Positions 17,644-27,351 of a stretch of 54,904 nt of DNA are shown here, piece by piece. Both the position numbers and the translations under genes were made by a program. The notes beneath the pieces are model-generated. The model saw nothing but the letters and a program-made list of their open reading frames with translations. It had not been told where the DNA came from and ran no database searches. Numbering within the stretch: the stretch's first letter is position 1; each line of letters opens with the position of its first letter. This DNA is from Clostridium sp. CF012 (GTDB taxonomy: Bacteria; Bacillota; Clostridia; Clostridiales; Clostridiaceae): positions 1 through 54,904 of the forward strand of contig NZ_JAHLEF010000034.1 of NCBI RefSeq assembly GCF_018861755.1, written 5' to 3'.

Positions 17644-18573
17644 TTAAATTTTATAATTTTTACCTTGATATAGATCTATTTCTTTTAATTTATTATCTAT
17701 GGCATTTAAGACTTCCCACTTTTTCAAACTCCACATAGGACCTATTAGCAGCTCTCTTGGCGCATCTCCTGTTAATCTATGAATAACCATATTAGGTGGA
17801 AGCATAGCTATTGATCTTGTAATAATATCTATGTACTCATCTTTTTCCATAAACTTAAGCTTTCCAAGGTTGTACAGCTCAACCATTGGAGTATTTTCAA
17901 TAAGATATAGCAAATGCATTTTTATACCTTTTATATTTTTATGTGCCACATAATCTATTGTTTTTAACATGTCCGACCCGCTTTCCCCAGGCAGACCAAA
18001 AATAGTGTGAACTACTACATCAATATTTCTTTTGTTAAGGCCTTTGAGGGTCTCTTCAAATTTCAATAGTTTATATCCTCTATTAATGATTTTTGCACTT
18101 TCATCGTTACAGGTTTGAAGACCTAGTTCTACCCAAGTGTATACTCTATTAGAATATTCCTCTATAAGGTCTAACACCGCATCATCTAAGCAATCAGGTC
18201 TAGTAGCTATAGCCATTGCCACTACTCCCTCCTGTGATATTGCCTCCTCATATTTTTGTCTTAATACTTCTATGGGAGCATAGGTGTTTGTATAAGCCTG
18301 AAAATAGGCAATGTACTTTCCTGTTTTCCATTTTTTACTCATCATATTAACTATATCTTCAAATTGACTTGTGATAGAAAATCTCCTATCCCCGCCAAAA
18401 TCTCCTGAACCTCGCTCGCTACAAAACAAACATCCTCCACCGCTAATAGTTCCATCTCTATTAGGACAAGAAAATCCAGCATCCAAAGCAATCTTAAAAA
18501 CCTTATCACCAAACTTCTCCCTTAAAAAATAATTTAAACTGTGATATCTTTTGTCTCCCCATGTTTTCTGCAT
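17644..18573 (-). CDS. YhcC-like radical SAM protein (TIGR01212 family)
   Basis: The start is ATG 18573 (AAAGGGTGAGATTA upstream); a longer frame to 18624 lacks a site. The product of 309 residues opens with WGDKRYHSLNYFLREKFG, carries the cluster-binding cysteines in CPNRDGTISGGGCLFC, and has the GLQTCNDESAKIINRGY segment of the radical SAM barrel. The family is widely conserved but its reaction is not settled; roles in RNA or protein modification have been proposed. It appears monocistronic. Confidence 0.9.
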   Translation of the reverse strand: MQKTWGDKRYHSLNYFLREKFGDKVFKIALDAGFSCPNRDGTISGGGCLFCSERGSGDFGGDRRFSITSQFEDIVNMMSKKWKTGKYIAYFQAYTNTYAPIEVLRQKYEEAISQEGVVAMAIATRPDCLDDAVLDLIEEYSNRVYTWVELGLQTCNDESAKIINRGYKLLKFEETLKGLNKRNIDVVVHTIFGLPGESGSDMLKTIDYVAHKNIKGIKMHLLYLIENTPMVELYNLGKLKFMEKDEYIDIITRSIAMLPPNMVIHRLTGDAPRELLIGPMWSLKKWEVLNAIDNKLKEIDLYQGKNYKI

Positions 18574-18610
18574 TAATCTCACCCTTTCTGTGTTTAAGGA
18601 CCATTCAAAT

Positions 18611-18638
18611 AAATAACTAGTCATTAGACTAGTTATTT
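18611..18638 (-). terminator. Dyad between the lipoprotein and radical SAM genes
   Basis: AAATAACTAGT and its exact complement are separated by 6 nt. The leftward T run is interrupted, so this is either a weak terminator for the lipoprotein gene or an operator for the radical SAM gene. Confidence 0.5.
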
Positions 18639-18686
18639 AAGAATACTATGTTAATTATACCTTATAGTATATAACGAATGTATTAA

Positions 18687-19763
18687 TTATAATTTATCTA
18701 CAATAAAGCTTTTTAAATCCAATTTCCACTTACCAATAATATCTGTTTCTGCACTAGTAACATTTGATTTAGGTATTACTTCATACGTCATACTATCCTC
18801 ACCAAAAGAAGAAAATACTATCTGAACTTTGTCTATAGGATAATCTTTTTCAAAATTAACAGGAACCATATCTCCATTGTCTACTTTATAAATTCTTATA
18901 TATTTGCCCAGGTTTCCCTTAATATATTGTACAAGCAGAAACTTTTCATCTAAGGAGAAGGTCATAAACTCCACTTTGCAATTAAGCAGCAAATCTAAAG
19001 TAATTAGTTCCTTTCCAATTGGTTTTTCCTTAGCTATTACTTCAGATCCTCCACCTTGATCACCCTGACTTCCTGTTTTCCCAGCATCACCTTGTACCGC
19101 TAATGACTCATCAATACTGACAATACCAATAAAGGAATTTTTGTCATAGGTACTAACTGCAAGTTTTTCCCCTTCATAACTAAAATTTATGCAGCTGAAG
19201 TCTTTTAATGGCACCATTATTTTATACAACTGCGCTGCATCTTCCCGTGAATATACATATTTAGGGAATCCGGCTTCATCAATAATTAAATTTGTTTTCA
19301 CATTTTTTTTATCTCGAAATCTAATACCTATTCCTTCAACAAAAGCTTCCTTTTGTGGCACACTATTAACTTCACTTATTCTATATTCTGCACCATCTTT
19401 AACAATTTTAATAGAATATTCATCCAAAGAGCTCTGTGAACTAAGCATGGAGGTTCTTGTGACCCTAACCTTAAAAACTCCACTTCTTCCAACTTCATTA
19501 CTTTCTATAACTTTATAACCCTTTACCTTCATTTCACTAAGGGGCATTTGATCAATTTTTTTGGATAACTCCTTAGTATATAATTTTTTACCATTTTCGT
19601 AATCTTCCTTCATTATAAAATTCATATAATTATCAACTACATTGGCTGCAGTTTTAATCTCAAAAGCATTAACTTTTGGCTTTTCTTCACTCTCCTTTTT
19701 CCCACATCCTGTGAAAGAAAAAACATAAAACACTATTAGTAAGCAACTTAAAATTTTTTTCAA
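18687..19763 (-). CDS. Putative lipoprotein of unknown function
   Basis: The start is set at TTG 19763, with AAAAGGAGTG 8 nt upstream. The product of 358 residues has a lipoprotein signal (LKKILSCLLIVFYVFSFTGC; lipid-accepting Cys in FTGC), then an acidic/lysine spacer and a mixed globular region. A short collagen-like glycine-rich insert (GDAGKTGSQGDQGGGS) lies near residue 230 between what look like two beta-rich halves. No enzyme motif is found. It is probably tethered to the outer face of the membrane. Confidence 0.75.
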   Translation of the reverse strand: MKKILSCLLIVFYVFSFTGCGKKESEEKPKVNAFEIKTAANVVDNYMNFIMKEDYENGKKLYTKELSKKIDQMPLSEMKVKGYKVIESNEVGRSGVFKVRVTRTSMLSSQSSLDEYSIKIVKDGAEYRISEVNSVPQKEAFVEGIGIRFRDKKNVKTNLIIDEAGFPKYVYSREDAAQLYKIMVPLKDFSCINFSYEGEKLAVSTYDKNSFIGIVSIDESLAVQGDAGKTGSQGDQGGGSEVIAKEKPIGKELITLDLLLNCKVEFMTFSLDEKFLLVQYIKGNLGKYIRIYKVDNGDMVPVNFEKDYPIDKVQIVFSSFGEDSMTYEVIPKSNVTSAETDIIGKWKLDLKSFIVDKL

Positions 19764-20005
19764 TATTTTCACTCCTTTTAATTCAATTTTCATTTAATGA
19801 TAGAACCTATAATTTCTTTTATACTTAAGCTCTTTTATTTAAACTTTACAACGTTAAATTCATTATGCTAATTATAGTTTCCCACTAAATATAATTTTAA
19901 TTTATAAAATCATTATTTATTATTGCTTCATATACATATATTTATAAAGACAAGCATCTTATTTGTATATAATTAACAATTCAATAATTTTATGGAGGAG
20001 ATATT

Positions 20006-21079
20006 TTGAAAAAAAACATCGGTTCAATATTTCAAACCGCAGCTGTGTTTATAGGTACCATAGTTGGTGCGGGACTTGCTTCCGGCCAGGAGATAACTCA
20101 ATTTTTTAGTACTTATGGATATAGGAGCTTCTGGGGAATTCTCATATGCGGTTTAATCTATATTGTAATAAGTTCTATTATAATTTCTATTAGTCTAAAA
20201 CATAAATTGAGCTCCTATACTGAACTTATAACTCTTGTAAGCCCCGGTTTTTTTGGTGTAATTACGGATATTTTTACAAGCTTTTTCTTAATTAGTGGTG
20301 CTGCCATAATTTTAGCTGGGAGTGGTGCACTTCTTCATCAATATTTTGGCATTTCAAAATGGATAGGAATTTTACTCATGTCTATAATTTCACTATATAC
20401 ACTACTTAAGGATACCAAAGGGCTAATAACTATAAACTCTTTTATAGTGCCTATTCTTACTACAATTATTGTAACTATATTCGTTTTATACTTAATATTC
20501 TACAAAGATATGGTAAGTGCTTCTTATATAAAACAAATCCCTTCTTACAAAGTCAATATAATTCCAGCTCAATGGTTTTTTTCAACATTACTATATGCTG
20601 GTTTTAATATGCTCTGCTGCAGTGGCGTCCTAGTTCCAATAAGTCAAGAAATGAAACATAAACGTATTCTTATCATTGGAGTTATAATAGGTTCAATAGG
20701 TCTAACCATATTATGCTATATGATAAATATAATGCTTTTATTGAATATACCTCAAATTTTTAAATATGAGATTCCACTGCTATATATAACAAATCGTTTT
20801 GGTATGTTAATGCAAATTCTTCTACTTTGCGTAATTTGGTTTGAAATGTTTTCAACTGAAGTTTCTGATATATATAGTGTAGGCAAAACTCTGGAGAAAA
20901 AATTTAATATTCCTTATAAAAAGGCAGTATTCTTAATATTAATTATGGCTTTGCCTATTTCTCAAATTGGCTTTAAAACTTTAATTAAAGTTCTTTATCC
21001 TGGTTTTGGAGCAATAAGTCTTATTTTTATGATTCAATGTATTATATTTTATAGGAAAACCGCTAAAAAACAGAATTGA
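20006..21079 (+). CDS. YkvI-like multi-pass membrane transporter
   Basis: 357 residues, about ten hydrophobic spans. It starts at TTG (TGGAGGAGATATT before it) with the typical IFQTAAVFIGTIVGAGLASGQE segment, a broken-helix glycine pattern like that of APC/LeuT-fold transporters. YkvI-family proteins are uncharacterised; the fold suggests amino-acid or metabolite transport. A 79-bp gap separates it from the next gene, so weak co-transcription is possible. Confidence 0.85.
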   Translation: MKKNIGSIFQTAAVFIGTIVGAGLASGQEITQFFSTYGYRSFWGILICGLIYIVISSIIISISLKHKLSSYTELITLVSPGFFGVITDIFTSFFLISGAAIILAGSGALLHQYFGISKWIGILLMSIISLYTLLKDTKGLITINSFIVPILTTIIVTIFVLYLIFYKDMVSASYIKQIPSYKVNIIPAQWFFSTLLYAGFNMLCCSGVLVPISQEMKHKRILIIGVIIGSIGLTILCYMINIMLLLNIPQIFKYEIPLLYITNRFGMLMQILLLCVIWFEMFSTEVSDIYSVGKTLEKKFNIPYKKAVFLILIMALPISQIGFKTLIKVLYPGFGAISLIFMIQCIIFYRKTAKKQN

Positions 21080-21158
21080 CATTATATATATCCAATTGTA
21101 CAATTCTTATATATCCTAAGGTATATGAAAATTGAAATTATAAATCAAGGAGATTAGA

Positions 21159-22097
21159 ATGATTAATAGAGGTACAGAAGAATTAAATGGTTTATGTTTT
21201 TTAGACATGCTAGAAAAATGCAATTTATGTCCTAGGAAATGCTTCGTTAATAGATTAGATGGAGAATTAGGCTTATGTGGCGCTTCTTCGGATGTGAAAA
21301 TAGCTAAAGTCAGCTTACATCAATGGGAGGAACCATGTATTTCAGGCACATCAGGCTCAGGTACTGTATTTTTTTCCAACTGCAATTTAAAATGTGTGTT
21401 TTGTCAGAATCACACTATAAGTGAGGAAGGCACAGGTAAAACAGCATCTATAGAACGCCTAAGCGAAATTTTTTTAGAGCAGCAAATGCGGGGCGCCCAC
21501 AATATAAATTTAGTTACGCCAACTCATTATGTGCCACAAATAATAGAAGCTTTAAAAATTGCTAAAAGTAAGGGCCTAAGCATTCCTATTCTCTATAATT
21601 CAAACGCATATGAAAGTATAGATACAATTAAGTCCTTAAGTGGTTTTATTGATGTTTATTTACCGGACTTAAAATATTATAACGATAAATATGCAATTAA
21701 ATATTCAAATGCACCTAATTATTTTAATACAGCATGCAAGGCTATTACTGAAATGGTTTCCCAAGTAGGAGACGCTAAATTTGATAATGCAGGGCTAATT
21801 CAAAAGGGAGTAATAATTAGACACCTAATGCTACCAGGTTTATTATTTGATTCAAAAAAAGTAATAGATTTTATATATTCCACCTTTAATGATTCAGTGT
21901 ATATTAGCTTAATGAATCAATATACTCCTATGCATAAGGCAGCTAAATATCCTGAAATAAACAAGCCATTAAACCCTAATCATTATGATGCTCTAATTGA
22001 CTACTGCTTAAACCTAGGCATCACCAAATGCTTTATTCAAGAAAGCGGAACTGCATCTATTGATTTTGTACCAGACTTTGATTTAAATCAAGCATAA
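21159..22097 (+). CDS. PflX-like radical SAM protein (COG1313)
   Basis: 312 residues. The N-terminus has cysteines CNLCPRKC and ELGLCG, which may bind a further cluster, then the radical SAM motif CNLKCVFC (about residues 80-87), preceded by the glycine-rich SGSGTVFFSN. The family is related to pyruvate formate-lyase activating enzymes, but its substrate is unknown. The C-terminal half keeps the conserved segments YLPDLKYYNDKYA and MNQYTPMHKA. AAGGAGATTAGA precedes ATG. Confidence 0.88.
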   Translation: MINRGTEELNGLCFLDMLEKCNLCPRKCFVNRLDGELGLCGASSDVKIAKVSLHQWEEPCISGTSGSGTVFFSNCNLKCVFCQNHTISEEGTGKTASIERLSEIFLEQQMRGAHNINLVTPTHYVPQIIEALKIAKSKGLSIPILYNSNAYESIDTIKSLSGFIDVYLPDLKYYNDKYAIKYSNAPNYFNTACKAITEMVSQVGDAKFDNAGLIQKGVIIRHLMLPGLLFDSKKVIDFIYSTFNDSVYISLMNQYTPMHKAAKYPEINKPLNPNHYDALIDYCLNLGITKCFIQESGTASIDFVPDFDLNQA

Positions 22098-22120
22098 GAC
22101 ATCTTCTAAAAAAATAGTTT

Positions 22121-22175
22121 TATGACAATACAAGGTCTCCATAATTTTTAATTATGGAGACCTTGTATTGTCATA
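22121..22175. terminator. 25-bp perfect hairpin between convergent genes
   Basis: TATGACAATACAAGGTCTCC plus five further bases (22121-22145) pairs perfectly with 22151-22175 across a 5-nt loop. T runs are weak on the + side and interrupted on the - side (ACTATTTTTTTAG). It is likely a bidirectional terminator, though unusually long and GC-balanced for one. Confidence 0.65.
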
Positions 22176-22176
22176 A

Positions 22177-22842
22177 TCATTCTATATACTGAATGCTTTG
22201 ATTTTTATTAAAGTCAAACTTCATATTCTTAAAAGAAAAATGCAATATACACGCGAATATTATGCTTGCAGCCACATCAGCAAAATAATGTTGCTTTACA
22301 AACATAGTTGATAAAATTATGGACCCAGCTATAAACGCACAAATTATTTTTGTGGATTTATAAAGCTTATCGGATTCATAGGTATACAAAGCTATTAACA
22401 CAGAATTTAAAACATGAATGCTTGGAAAGCAGTTATAGGGGTTATCAGCCGCATACAAATTCAAGACCATATTGCTGAAGAAATCAGTCTCTGTTATCAT
22501 AGGTCTTGGAACATATGTTGGATAGATATAATATATTAAATAACATGTAATCATACCTATATTTAAAGTTATAAGTAGTTTTAAATACCTTTCTTTATCT
22601 ACTATACATAAGATAGCAGAAAAAACCGCCATAAATATATACCAAGATGCATAGGGTAATATAAAATATTTATTAAAAGGTATGAATTTGTCTACAATTG
22701 TAAGCACAGAGTTAGTATCCCCTCTGTATTGATTTAATATTGGATATGTCATACTTATAAGTAGTATGCTTAGTCCCCATAATCCCCTTTTAATAATGTC
22801 CTTCCATTCATACGTTTCTGCCCTCTTTTGTAATTGCTCCAT
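22177..22842 (-). CDS. PAP2-superfamily membrane protein
   Basis: 221 residues, about six membrane spans. The PAP2 motifs are the looser variant seen in inositolphosphotransferase-like proteins: YPTYVPRP, CFPSIHVLNSV (catalytic His) and a terminal KQHYFADV (His-Asp). It could act on a phospholipid or polyprenyl phosphate. GGAGGGACTCAA precedes ATG. It is 30 bp downstream of the H-NOX chemoreceptor gene on the same strand, so the two may share a transcript. Confidence 0.82.
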   Translation of the reverse strand: MEQLQKRAETYEWKDIIKRGLWGLSILLISMTYPILNQYRGDTNSVLTIVDKFIPFNKYFILPYASWYIFMAVFSAILCIVDKERYLKLLITLNIGMITCYLIYYIYPTYVPRPMITETDFFSNMVLNLYAADNPYNCFPSIHVLNSVLIALYTYESDKLYKSTKIICAFIAGSIILSTMFVKQHYFADVAASIIFACILHFSFKNMKFDFNKNQSIQYIE

Positions 22843-22872
22843 TTGAGTCCCTCCTAACCGCCTTAATAAAAT

Positions 22873-24672
22873 CTATATCTTATATTTTTTCAATTCATCC
22901 TTAAAGGAGCTTGTTATCTTTTTGAATTCATATATACTGAAAGTAAGCTTCTTTATTTCATTAGTATAACTTCCAACACTTGCACTTACCTCTTCTGATG
23001 ATGCAGAATTTTCTTCCGCAATTGCAGCTAGAGACTCTATTGTTTCATATATATTTGCAATAGATTTTGCTTCTTTGTCTAAATCATTTATAGTATTTAT
23101 CATTGCTGTTGATACTGTTCTAACGGACATTGTAGCCTCATAACTTATATCTCTTACTTCTTCTAGCCCCTTAGTTTCGTTTTGCAGAATATCATACTGG
23201 TCACCAATTTTATCAACAAGTATATTTATATCCTTAACAAATTCTATTAAATTACTATTAATTTCTTCTACAGCACTCTTAGACTGTTCCGCTAGCTTTC
23301 TAACCTCATCTGCAACTACAGCAAAACCTCTTCCTTGTTCACCTGCACGAGCAGCCTCTATAGATGCATTTAAAGCAAGTAGATTTGTTTGCTCAGCTAT
23401 TTGAGAAACAATTGAAACTATATTTGTTATGTCGTGAGCCTTGGTTTCTAGTCTAATACCATTATCCTTGACCTCTTGAAATTTTTCTAGTGTTCCAAGT
23501 ATATTTTTACTTGTACTATCAACACTTTCATAGCTATTATTGATCTTTACAATAGCTTTTTCTAATTCATCTTTGTTATCATTTTCATTTTTAACAATGT
23601 CCTTCAGTGATCTAATATTGTCATTTAAAATTAAAACAGCATTTTCAGTGTTCTCTGCTTGACTTACGGAAGAGTTAGCCATTTGATCAACCACTCCAGA
23701 TATATCTTCAGATGTACTATTCATACTAGTAGAAATTTTATTTATATTTTCAGCGAAAGTATCCATCTCATCAGTTACACCTTTAAACTCAACAAAATCT
23801 GTTCTAAATCCTTTCTTATATTCTTTAAGTTTTCTGTATAGCTCTTCGTATTCATCTCCAGTGACTATATCTCCATCTTCAACGTAGTTATTACTATTAA
23901 TTTGATCTATAGTCTGTGAAATTAGCTTTGCAGGTCTTCCCATTATAAACGAGGCAAGGCTTGACGTAGCTCCAGAAATTACAGCAAGTGCTAATACCTT
24001 TACCATATTATCTATTCCCACTATTGGCATAGCTAGCAGTAAGGATATAATAAAAGTAAATGTCCCTACCTTTCCAGGTACATTCTTAATAAAACCTAAA
24101 GATAAGATTTTATTAATTTTATATGTTTTCTTATAATAAATATCCTTTTCAAAGGTAAGTTTTAAACTTAAACTATCTGATGTTTTTTCTAATTGTTCAA
24201 TTTCAATTTTCTCATTAAAGTACTCACAAGTTCCATCTAAAAGCCCTAGAAAATAATCAAACATTCCTCTTTTAGAGTTATAAGTAAAGATAGCCTGGCG
24301 ACTTGAAATAGGTGTTATACCTACTAGTGGTGGTTTAGCTCCAGCAAATTTTTTAGTCATTACCACGTGTATATCAAATAGCGATTTTAAGAATGAATAT
24401 ACATTTTCAGTATCAAAAAACGCAGGAAAGTCTCTATGAAAAGCTATTAGATTATCTTTTCCTATGATTCCCCACAATTTATCAATGGGTATATTTTGTT
24501 TTTTTGATATATTACCTATTACATTTTTAACTTGTCCATCATCTACATTCTCCACTGGTGAAAATATTTTATTAGAATTCCACCCCACAGATTCCATAGC
24601 ACTATCAACTACACCCTCACCGTAAAGTTTTCTACAAGTTTTCATCCAAGTAGCTACTACTGTTCCTTTCAT
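22873..24672 (-). CDS. H-NOX domain methyl-accepting chemotaxis protein
   Basis: 599 residues. Residues 1-185 form a heme H-NOX domain: proximal heme ligand H102 (DIHVVMTKK), P115, and the heme propionate motif YNSKR (Y131, S133, R135). The numbering matches the Thermoanaerobacter H-NOX without gaps to residue 140. The distal residues W9, N74 and Y140 that stabilise O2 there are all present. A double membrane span (about 200-250) leads into an MCP signalling domain whose hairpin tip is [20 protein letters not shown]. It should report O2 or NO to CheA. The sensor is cytoplasmic, before the membrane helices. Confidence 0.95.
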   Translation of the reverse strand: MKGTVVATWMKTCRKLYGEGVVDSAMESVGWNSNKIFSPVENVDDGQVKNVIGNISKKQNIPIDKLWGIIGKDNLIAFHRDFPAFFDTENVYSFLKSLFDIHVVMTKKFAGAKPPLVGITPISSRQAIFTYNSKRGMFDYFLGLLDGTCEYFNEKIEIEQLEKTSDSLSLKLTFEKDIYYKKTYKINKILSLGFIKNVPGKVGTFTFIISLLLAMPIVGIDNMVKVLALAVISGATSSLASFIMGRPAKLISQTIDQINSNNYVEDGDIVTGDEYEELYRKLKEYKKGFRTDFVEFKGVTDEMDTFAENINKISTSMNSTSEDISGVVDQMANSSVSQAENTENAVLILNDNIRSLKDIVKNENDNKDELEKAIVKINNSYESVDSTSKNILGTLEKFQEVKDNGIRLETKAHDITNIVSIVSQIAEQTNLLALNASIEAARAGEQGRGFAVVADEVRKLAEQSKSAVEEINSNLIEFVKDINILVDKIGDQYDILQNETKGLEEVRDISYEATMSVRTVSTAMINTINDLDKEAKSIANIYETIESLAAIAEENSASSEEVSASVGSYTNEIKKLTFSIYEFKKITSSFKDELKKYKI

Positions 24673-24834
24673 AAAACTAATCCCCCTATTTATCTATTGT
24701 TTATTTTTTTTCTCTTTAATATGCCACTAAATTCTTTTCTTTAATATATATTATAACCTAATGGTAATAACTTGTTAATAACATTTATCATTTATTTATG
24801 AATTTATATTTTATTTTTTCATGAATACCGTTAA

Positions 24835-25500
24835 CTATACCTTAAACTCTACTCTATCTAGTCTTGCGATTACTTTAATGTCTGTATGTTTAACCGTGTC
24901 AGTTCTTATAGAACTTCTATTGCTTACTAACAATATTTTATTACCATCTAGTTTTTTTATTTGTCTTAATACTCTTTCTCCATTATAATCAACTAGTGAA
25001 ATAGAGTTGTTTTCTATTTCATGTGTCAAATGAGCAAAAGCAATATCCCCACTACAAATTCTAAACCCGCTCATATCGTCATTTTCTATTTCTAAAAACA
25101 ATACTTTATCTTGAGCATAGCCTTCTACTTTGTTTGATATTATCGGCATTTGTCTTGTACCTATAGCTTTTGCTAAATCATATTTATAAATAGCAACATC
25201 TTTTAAAACCGAACCAAAGGCATCATTCCAAACCTCTTGTACTTTTTCTGTGTTAGGCCTTTCATATTTAGGTTTTCTTTCCTCTACATACGCGTCAGCT
25301 TGGAAGGATACAGAAGTATCTTCGATTTCTTCCCCTAAAATTTTAGATATCTTTTCTAAAAATTTTTCATTTATTACTTTTCTTCCCAGTTCTACTTCAT
25401 TAATAAAACTTTCAGAAACTCCGATCTTCTTACCTAATTGTTTTTGACTTATTGCTTTTGATTCTCTTACTTGTTTAATCTTATCTCCTACCCTGCTCAT
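24835..25500 (-). CDS. XRE-family regulator with degenerate S24 (LexA-like) domain
   Basis: 221 residues: an N-terminal Cro/C1 helix-turn-helix (KIKQVRESKAISQKQLGKKIGVSESFINEVELG, residues about 7-40), a linker, and a C-terminal LexA/CI-like fold from about 120 (IENDDMSGFRICSGDIAFAH, GERVLRQIKK). In active S24 proteins a Ser precedes the Met of that motif and a Lys follows later; here they are Asp and Arg. Self-cleavage is thus unlikely and the domain probably serves for dimerisation or sensing. Its target genes are unknown. Confidence 0.85.
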   Translation of the reverse strand: MSRVGDKIKQVRESKAISQKQLGKKIGVSESFINEVELGRKVINEKFLEKISKILGEEIEDTSVSFQADAYVEERKPKYERPNTEKVQEVWNDAFGSVLKDVAIYKYDLAKAIGTRQMPIISNKVEGYAQDKVLFLEIENDDMSGFRICSGDIAFAHLTHEIENNSISLVDYNGERVLRQIKKLDGNKILLVSNRSSIRTDTVKHTDIKVIARLDRVEFKV

Positions 25501-25614
25501 AATTCTCCACCTTTCAAATTGAATAATTTTTTTAAAACATTCTTAAATATTTAGGTTGCCTGGAAGTAGACACCATTTTAAGCCCATATAAAAGTCTTTA
25601 TTACATTTTAGCAC

Positions 25615-25655
25615 AAAATATAAATCTTCTACATATAGCAGAAGATTTATATTTT
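25615..25655 (-). terminator. Terminator of the DUF3783 gene
   Basis: A 16-bp perfect stem (AAAATATAAATCTTCT with 25640-25655) and a 9-nt loop lie 12 bp beyond the stop codon. Confidence 0.8.
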
Positions 25656-25666
25656 CATGTGTCTTA

Positions 25667-26041
25667 TTACCTTTCCCTGTAAGCTTCTCTTTCTTCCATC
25701 AAATGCTGCAAAAGATACCTAAGGGTCCATTTTATAGATGTTGGTGTTATAGCGGCTAGTATAGTCTGAGGATTTTTAACTTCTTTTATGCTATCTATTA
25801 GATCATATAGCTGCTTATCTTGATAATTGTTAAATAAAAGTAATTTTTCATGGGGTAATTCAATATTACTTTCCTTAGCTTCTATGTTACATAATATTTC
25901 TTTAATTGTTAGTTCGCCCATGTTTTTCTCAATTACTTTACAAGGTAATATACCTTGTTTTGATAGTACACTATTAAGTTTTTCTTTTTCCATGTCAGTT
26001 AGTCCATATGCAAGGATAAGTCTTTCATTAATAAGCTCCAC
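25667..26041 (-). CDS. DUF3783 protein
   Basis: 124 residues starting at GTG (GGGGGAAGATA upstream). The DUF3783 features are visible: LILAYGLTDMEKEKL, the LLLFNNYQDKQLYDLIDSIK segment and ILAAITPTSIKWTLRYLLQHLMEER at the end. It is a small soluble protein of unknown function, common in clostridia. It follows cyclophilin by 53 bp on the same strand and may be co-transcribed. Confidence 0.85.
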   Translation of the reverse strand: MELINERLILAYGLTDMEKEKLNSVLSKQGILPCKVIEKNMGELTIKEILCNIEAKESNIELPHEKLLLFNNYQDKQLYDLIDSIKEVKNPQTILAAITPTSIKWTLRYLLQHLMEEREAYRER

Positions 26042-26094
26042 ACTATCTTCCCCCTGTATACAATTTAATGTTTTTTTAGAATTAGAGACCTATA

Positions 26095-26610
26095 TTACAT
26101 TTTTTGTGGTTCACTGTACTCAACGTCAAATGTTTCAACGCTCATACTTTTGATCTTTTGATCTTGCTTTGGTTTATCTCTAAAATCTCTTTCGACCTTA
26201 GCTATTTCTAAAGCATGTTCCATACCCTCAATCACTTTACCAAAACCTGCATAACTCCCATCTAAATGAGGAGAATTAGCTACCATAAGAAAAAACTGGC
26301 TTCCTGCTGAATCTGAATCATTAGATCTAGCCATTGATAAAACACCAGTTGAATGTTTTAAATCATTTTTGAATTTATTAGAAGAAAACTCGCCTTTTAT
26401 TGAATATCCGGGTCCACCAACTCCTGTTCCTTCAGGGCATCCACCTTGAATCATAAATCCTGGAATTACTCTATGAAAACTAATTCCATTGTAAAATCCC
26501 TTGTTAATAAGACTAATAAAATTATTTACTGTGTTTGGTGCAACCTCTGGGTACAATTCTGCCTTTATAATATTACCATTTTCCATATTAATTGTTACTA
26601 TTGGATTCAT
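26095..26610 (-). CDS. Cyclophilin-type peptidyl-prolyl isomerase
   Basis: 171 residues, a single cyclophilin domain without signal peptide, so cytoplasmic. The active-site segments are intact: FHRVIPGFMIQGG (catalytic Arg), the GTGVGGPGYSIKGEF loop, GVLSMARSNDSDSAGSQFF and LDGSYAGFGKV. The tryptophan that contacts cyclosporin is replaced by Tyr in SYAGFG. It catalyses proline cis-trans isomerisation in protein folding. GGAGAGATAAATAT precedes ATG. Confidence 0.93.
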   Translation of the reverse strand: MNPIVTINMENGNIIKAELYPEVAPNTVNNFISLINKGFYNGISFHRVIPGFMIQGGCPEGTGVGGPGYSIKGEFSSNKFKNDLKHSTGVLSMARSNDSDSAGSQFFLMVANSPHLDGSYAGFGKVIEGMEHALEIAKVERDFRDKPKQDQKIKSMSVETFDVEYSEPQKM

Positions 26611-26689
26611 ATATTTATCTCTCCTTTTGTTATGTATTCATTATAAATTATATCACAGTTTATATTATTTACTATTTTTTATATATTAA

Positions 26690-26738
26690 GCATCTAAAAA
26701 AATAACTAGTAGACCACCTAGTCATTTTTTTTAGATGC
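26690..26738 (-). terminator. Terminator of the 26755-27195 gene
   Basis: GCATCTAAAAAAATAACTAG pairs with CTAGTCA...TTTAGATGC, with only small mismatches, across about 8 nt; A and T tracts flank the inner arms. Confidence 0.65.
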
Positions 26739-26754
26739 CTTAACTAATGATTGA

Positions 26755-27195
26755 CTAAATAACTTGCTGACCCAGGCTTATTTGCAAACTCATTTTTTCT
26801 TGAGGTTCCTCGAGTTTTATGTGAATATTTCCTCCGGGAAGTATTATTAAAAAATGTTCCTCTAGCATGTCTATCTCTCGATTTTTATCAATATTAACTG
26901 TATCTAATTCTAAGTTCCCGTAAGTTTCTGATTTATCATATTCATAGCCAACATTTAAACTTCCAAATTTAGTTATATCTTCTAACTGTTTATCCTCACT
27001 TGCAATGATTAAATGTGCAATGTTTTTATTTTCTTCAGATTTACATACTAGATGGTTTATAACACATAAACAATTACTTTGCACTGGATTATTGATTATT
27101 ATACAATTGATTTTCTTTCTTTCTTCAATCTTCATGTTAAATATATCATGCCCTATGTGATGTTCATTGTTTTTTTCTAATTTGAATACTTTCAT
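26755..27195 (-). CDS. Protein of unknown function
   Basis: 146 residues, soluble, acidic, with a His-containing N-terminus (KNNEHHIGHDIF) and two cysteines close together (NCLCVINHLVC). The composition is balanced and the frame has a good AAGGTGATGAAGTA site, so it is a real gene, but I recognise no domain. It lies between murI and cyclophilin, with terminators on both sides, so it is probably monocistronic. Confidence 0.7.
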   Translation of the reverse strand: MKVFKLEKNNEHHIGHDIFNMKIEERKKINCIIINNPVQSNCLCVINHLVCKSEENKNIAHLIIASEDKQLEDITKFGSLNVGYEYDKSETYGNLELDTVNIDKNREIDMLEEHFLIILPGGNIHIKLEEPQEKMSLQISLGQQVI

Positions 27196-27245
27196 TACTT
27201 CATCACCTTATTTCTGTTGTTTTTTTATATAAGGCAAAAATAAAC

Positions 27246-27287
27246 AAATAACAAGTCGGTATGCTAATATAGATTGACTTGTTATTT
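27246..27287 (-). terminator. Terminator of murI
   Basis: AAATAACAAGTC and its exact complement are separated by 18 nt; leftward the stem is followed by GTTTATTTTTG. Confidence 0.65.
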
Positions 27288-27351
27288 ATTTTTATGTGCC
27301 TAATTTAGTGTATTCGCCTAGTGGTGATGTTGCTATAATTAATTTATATAT

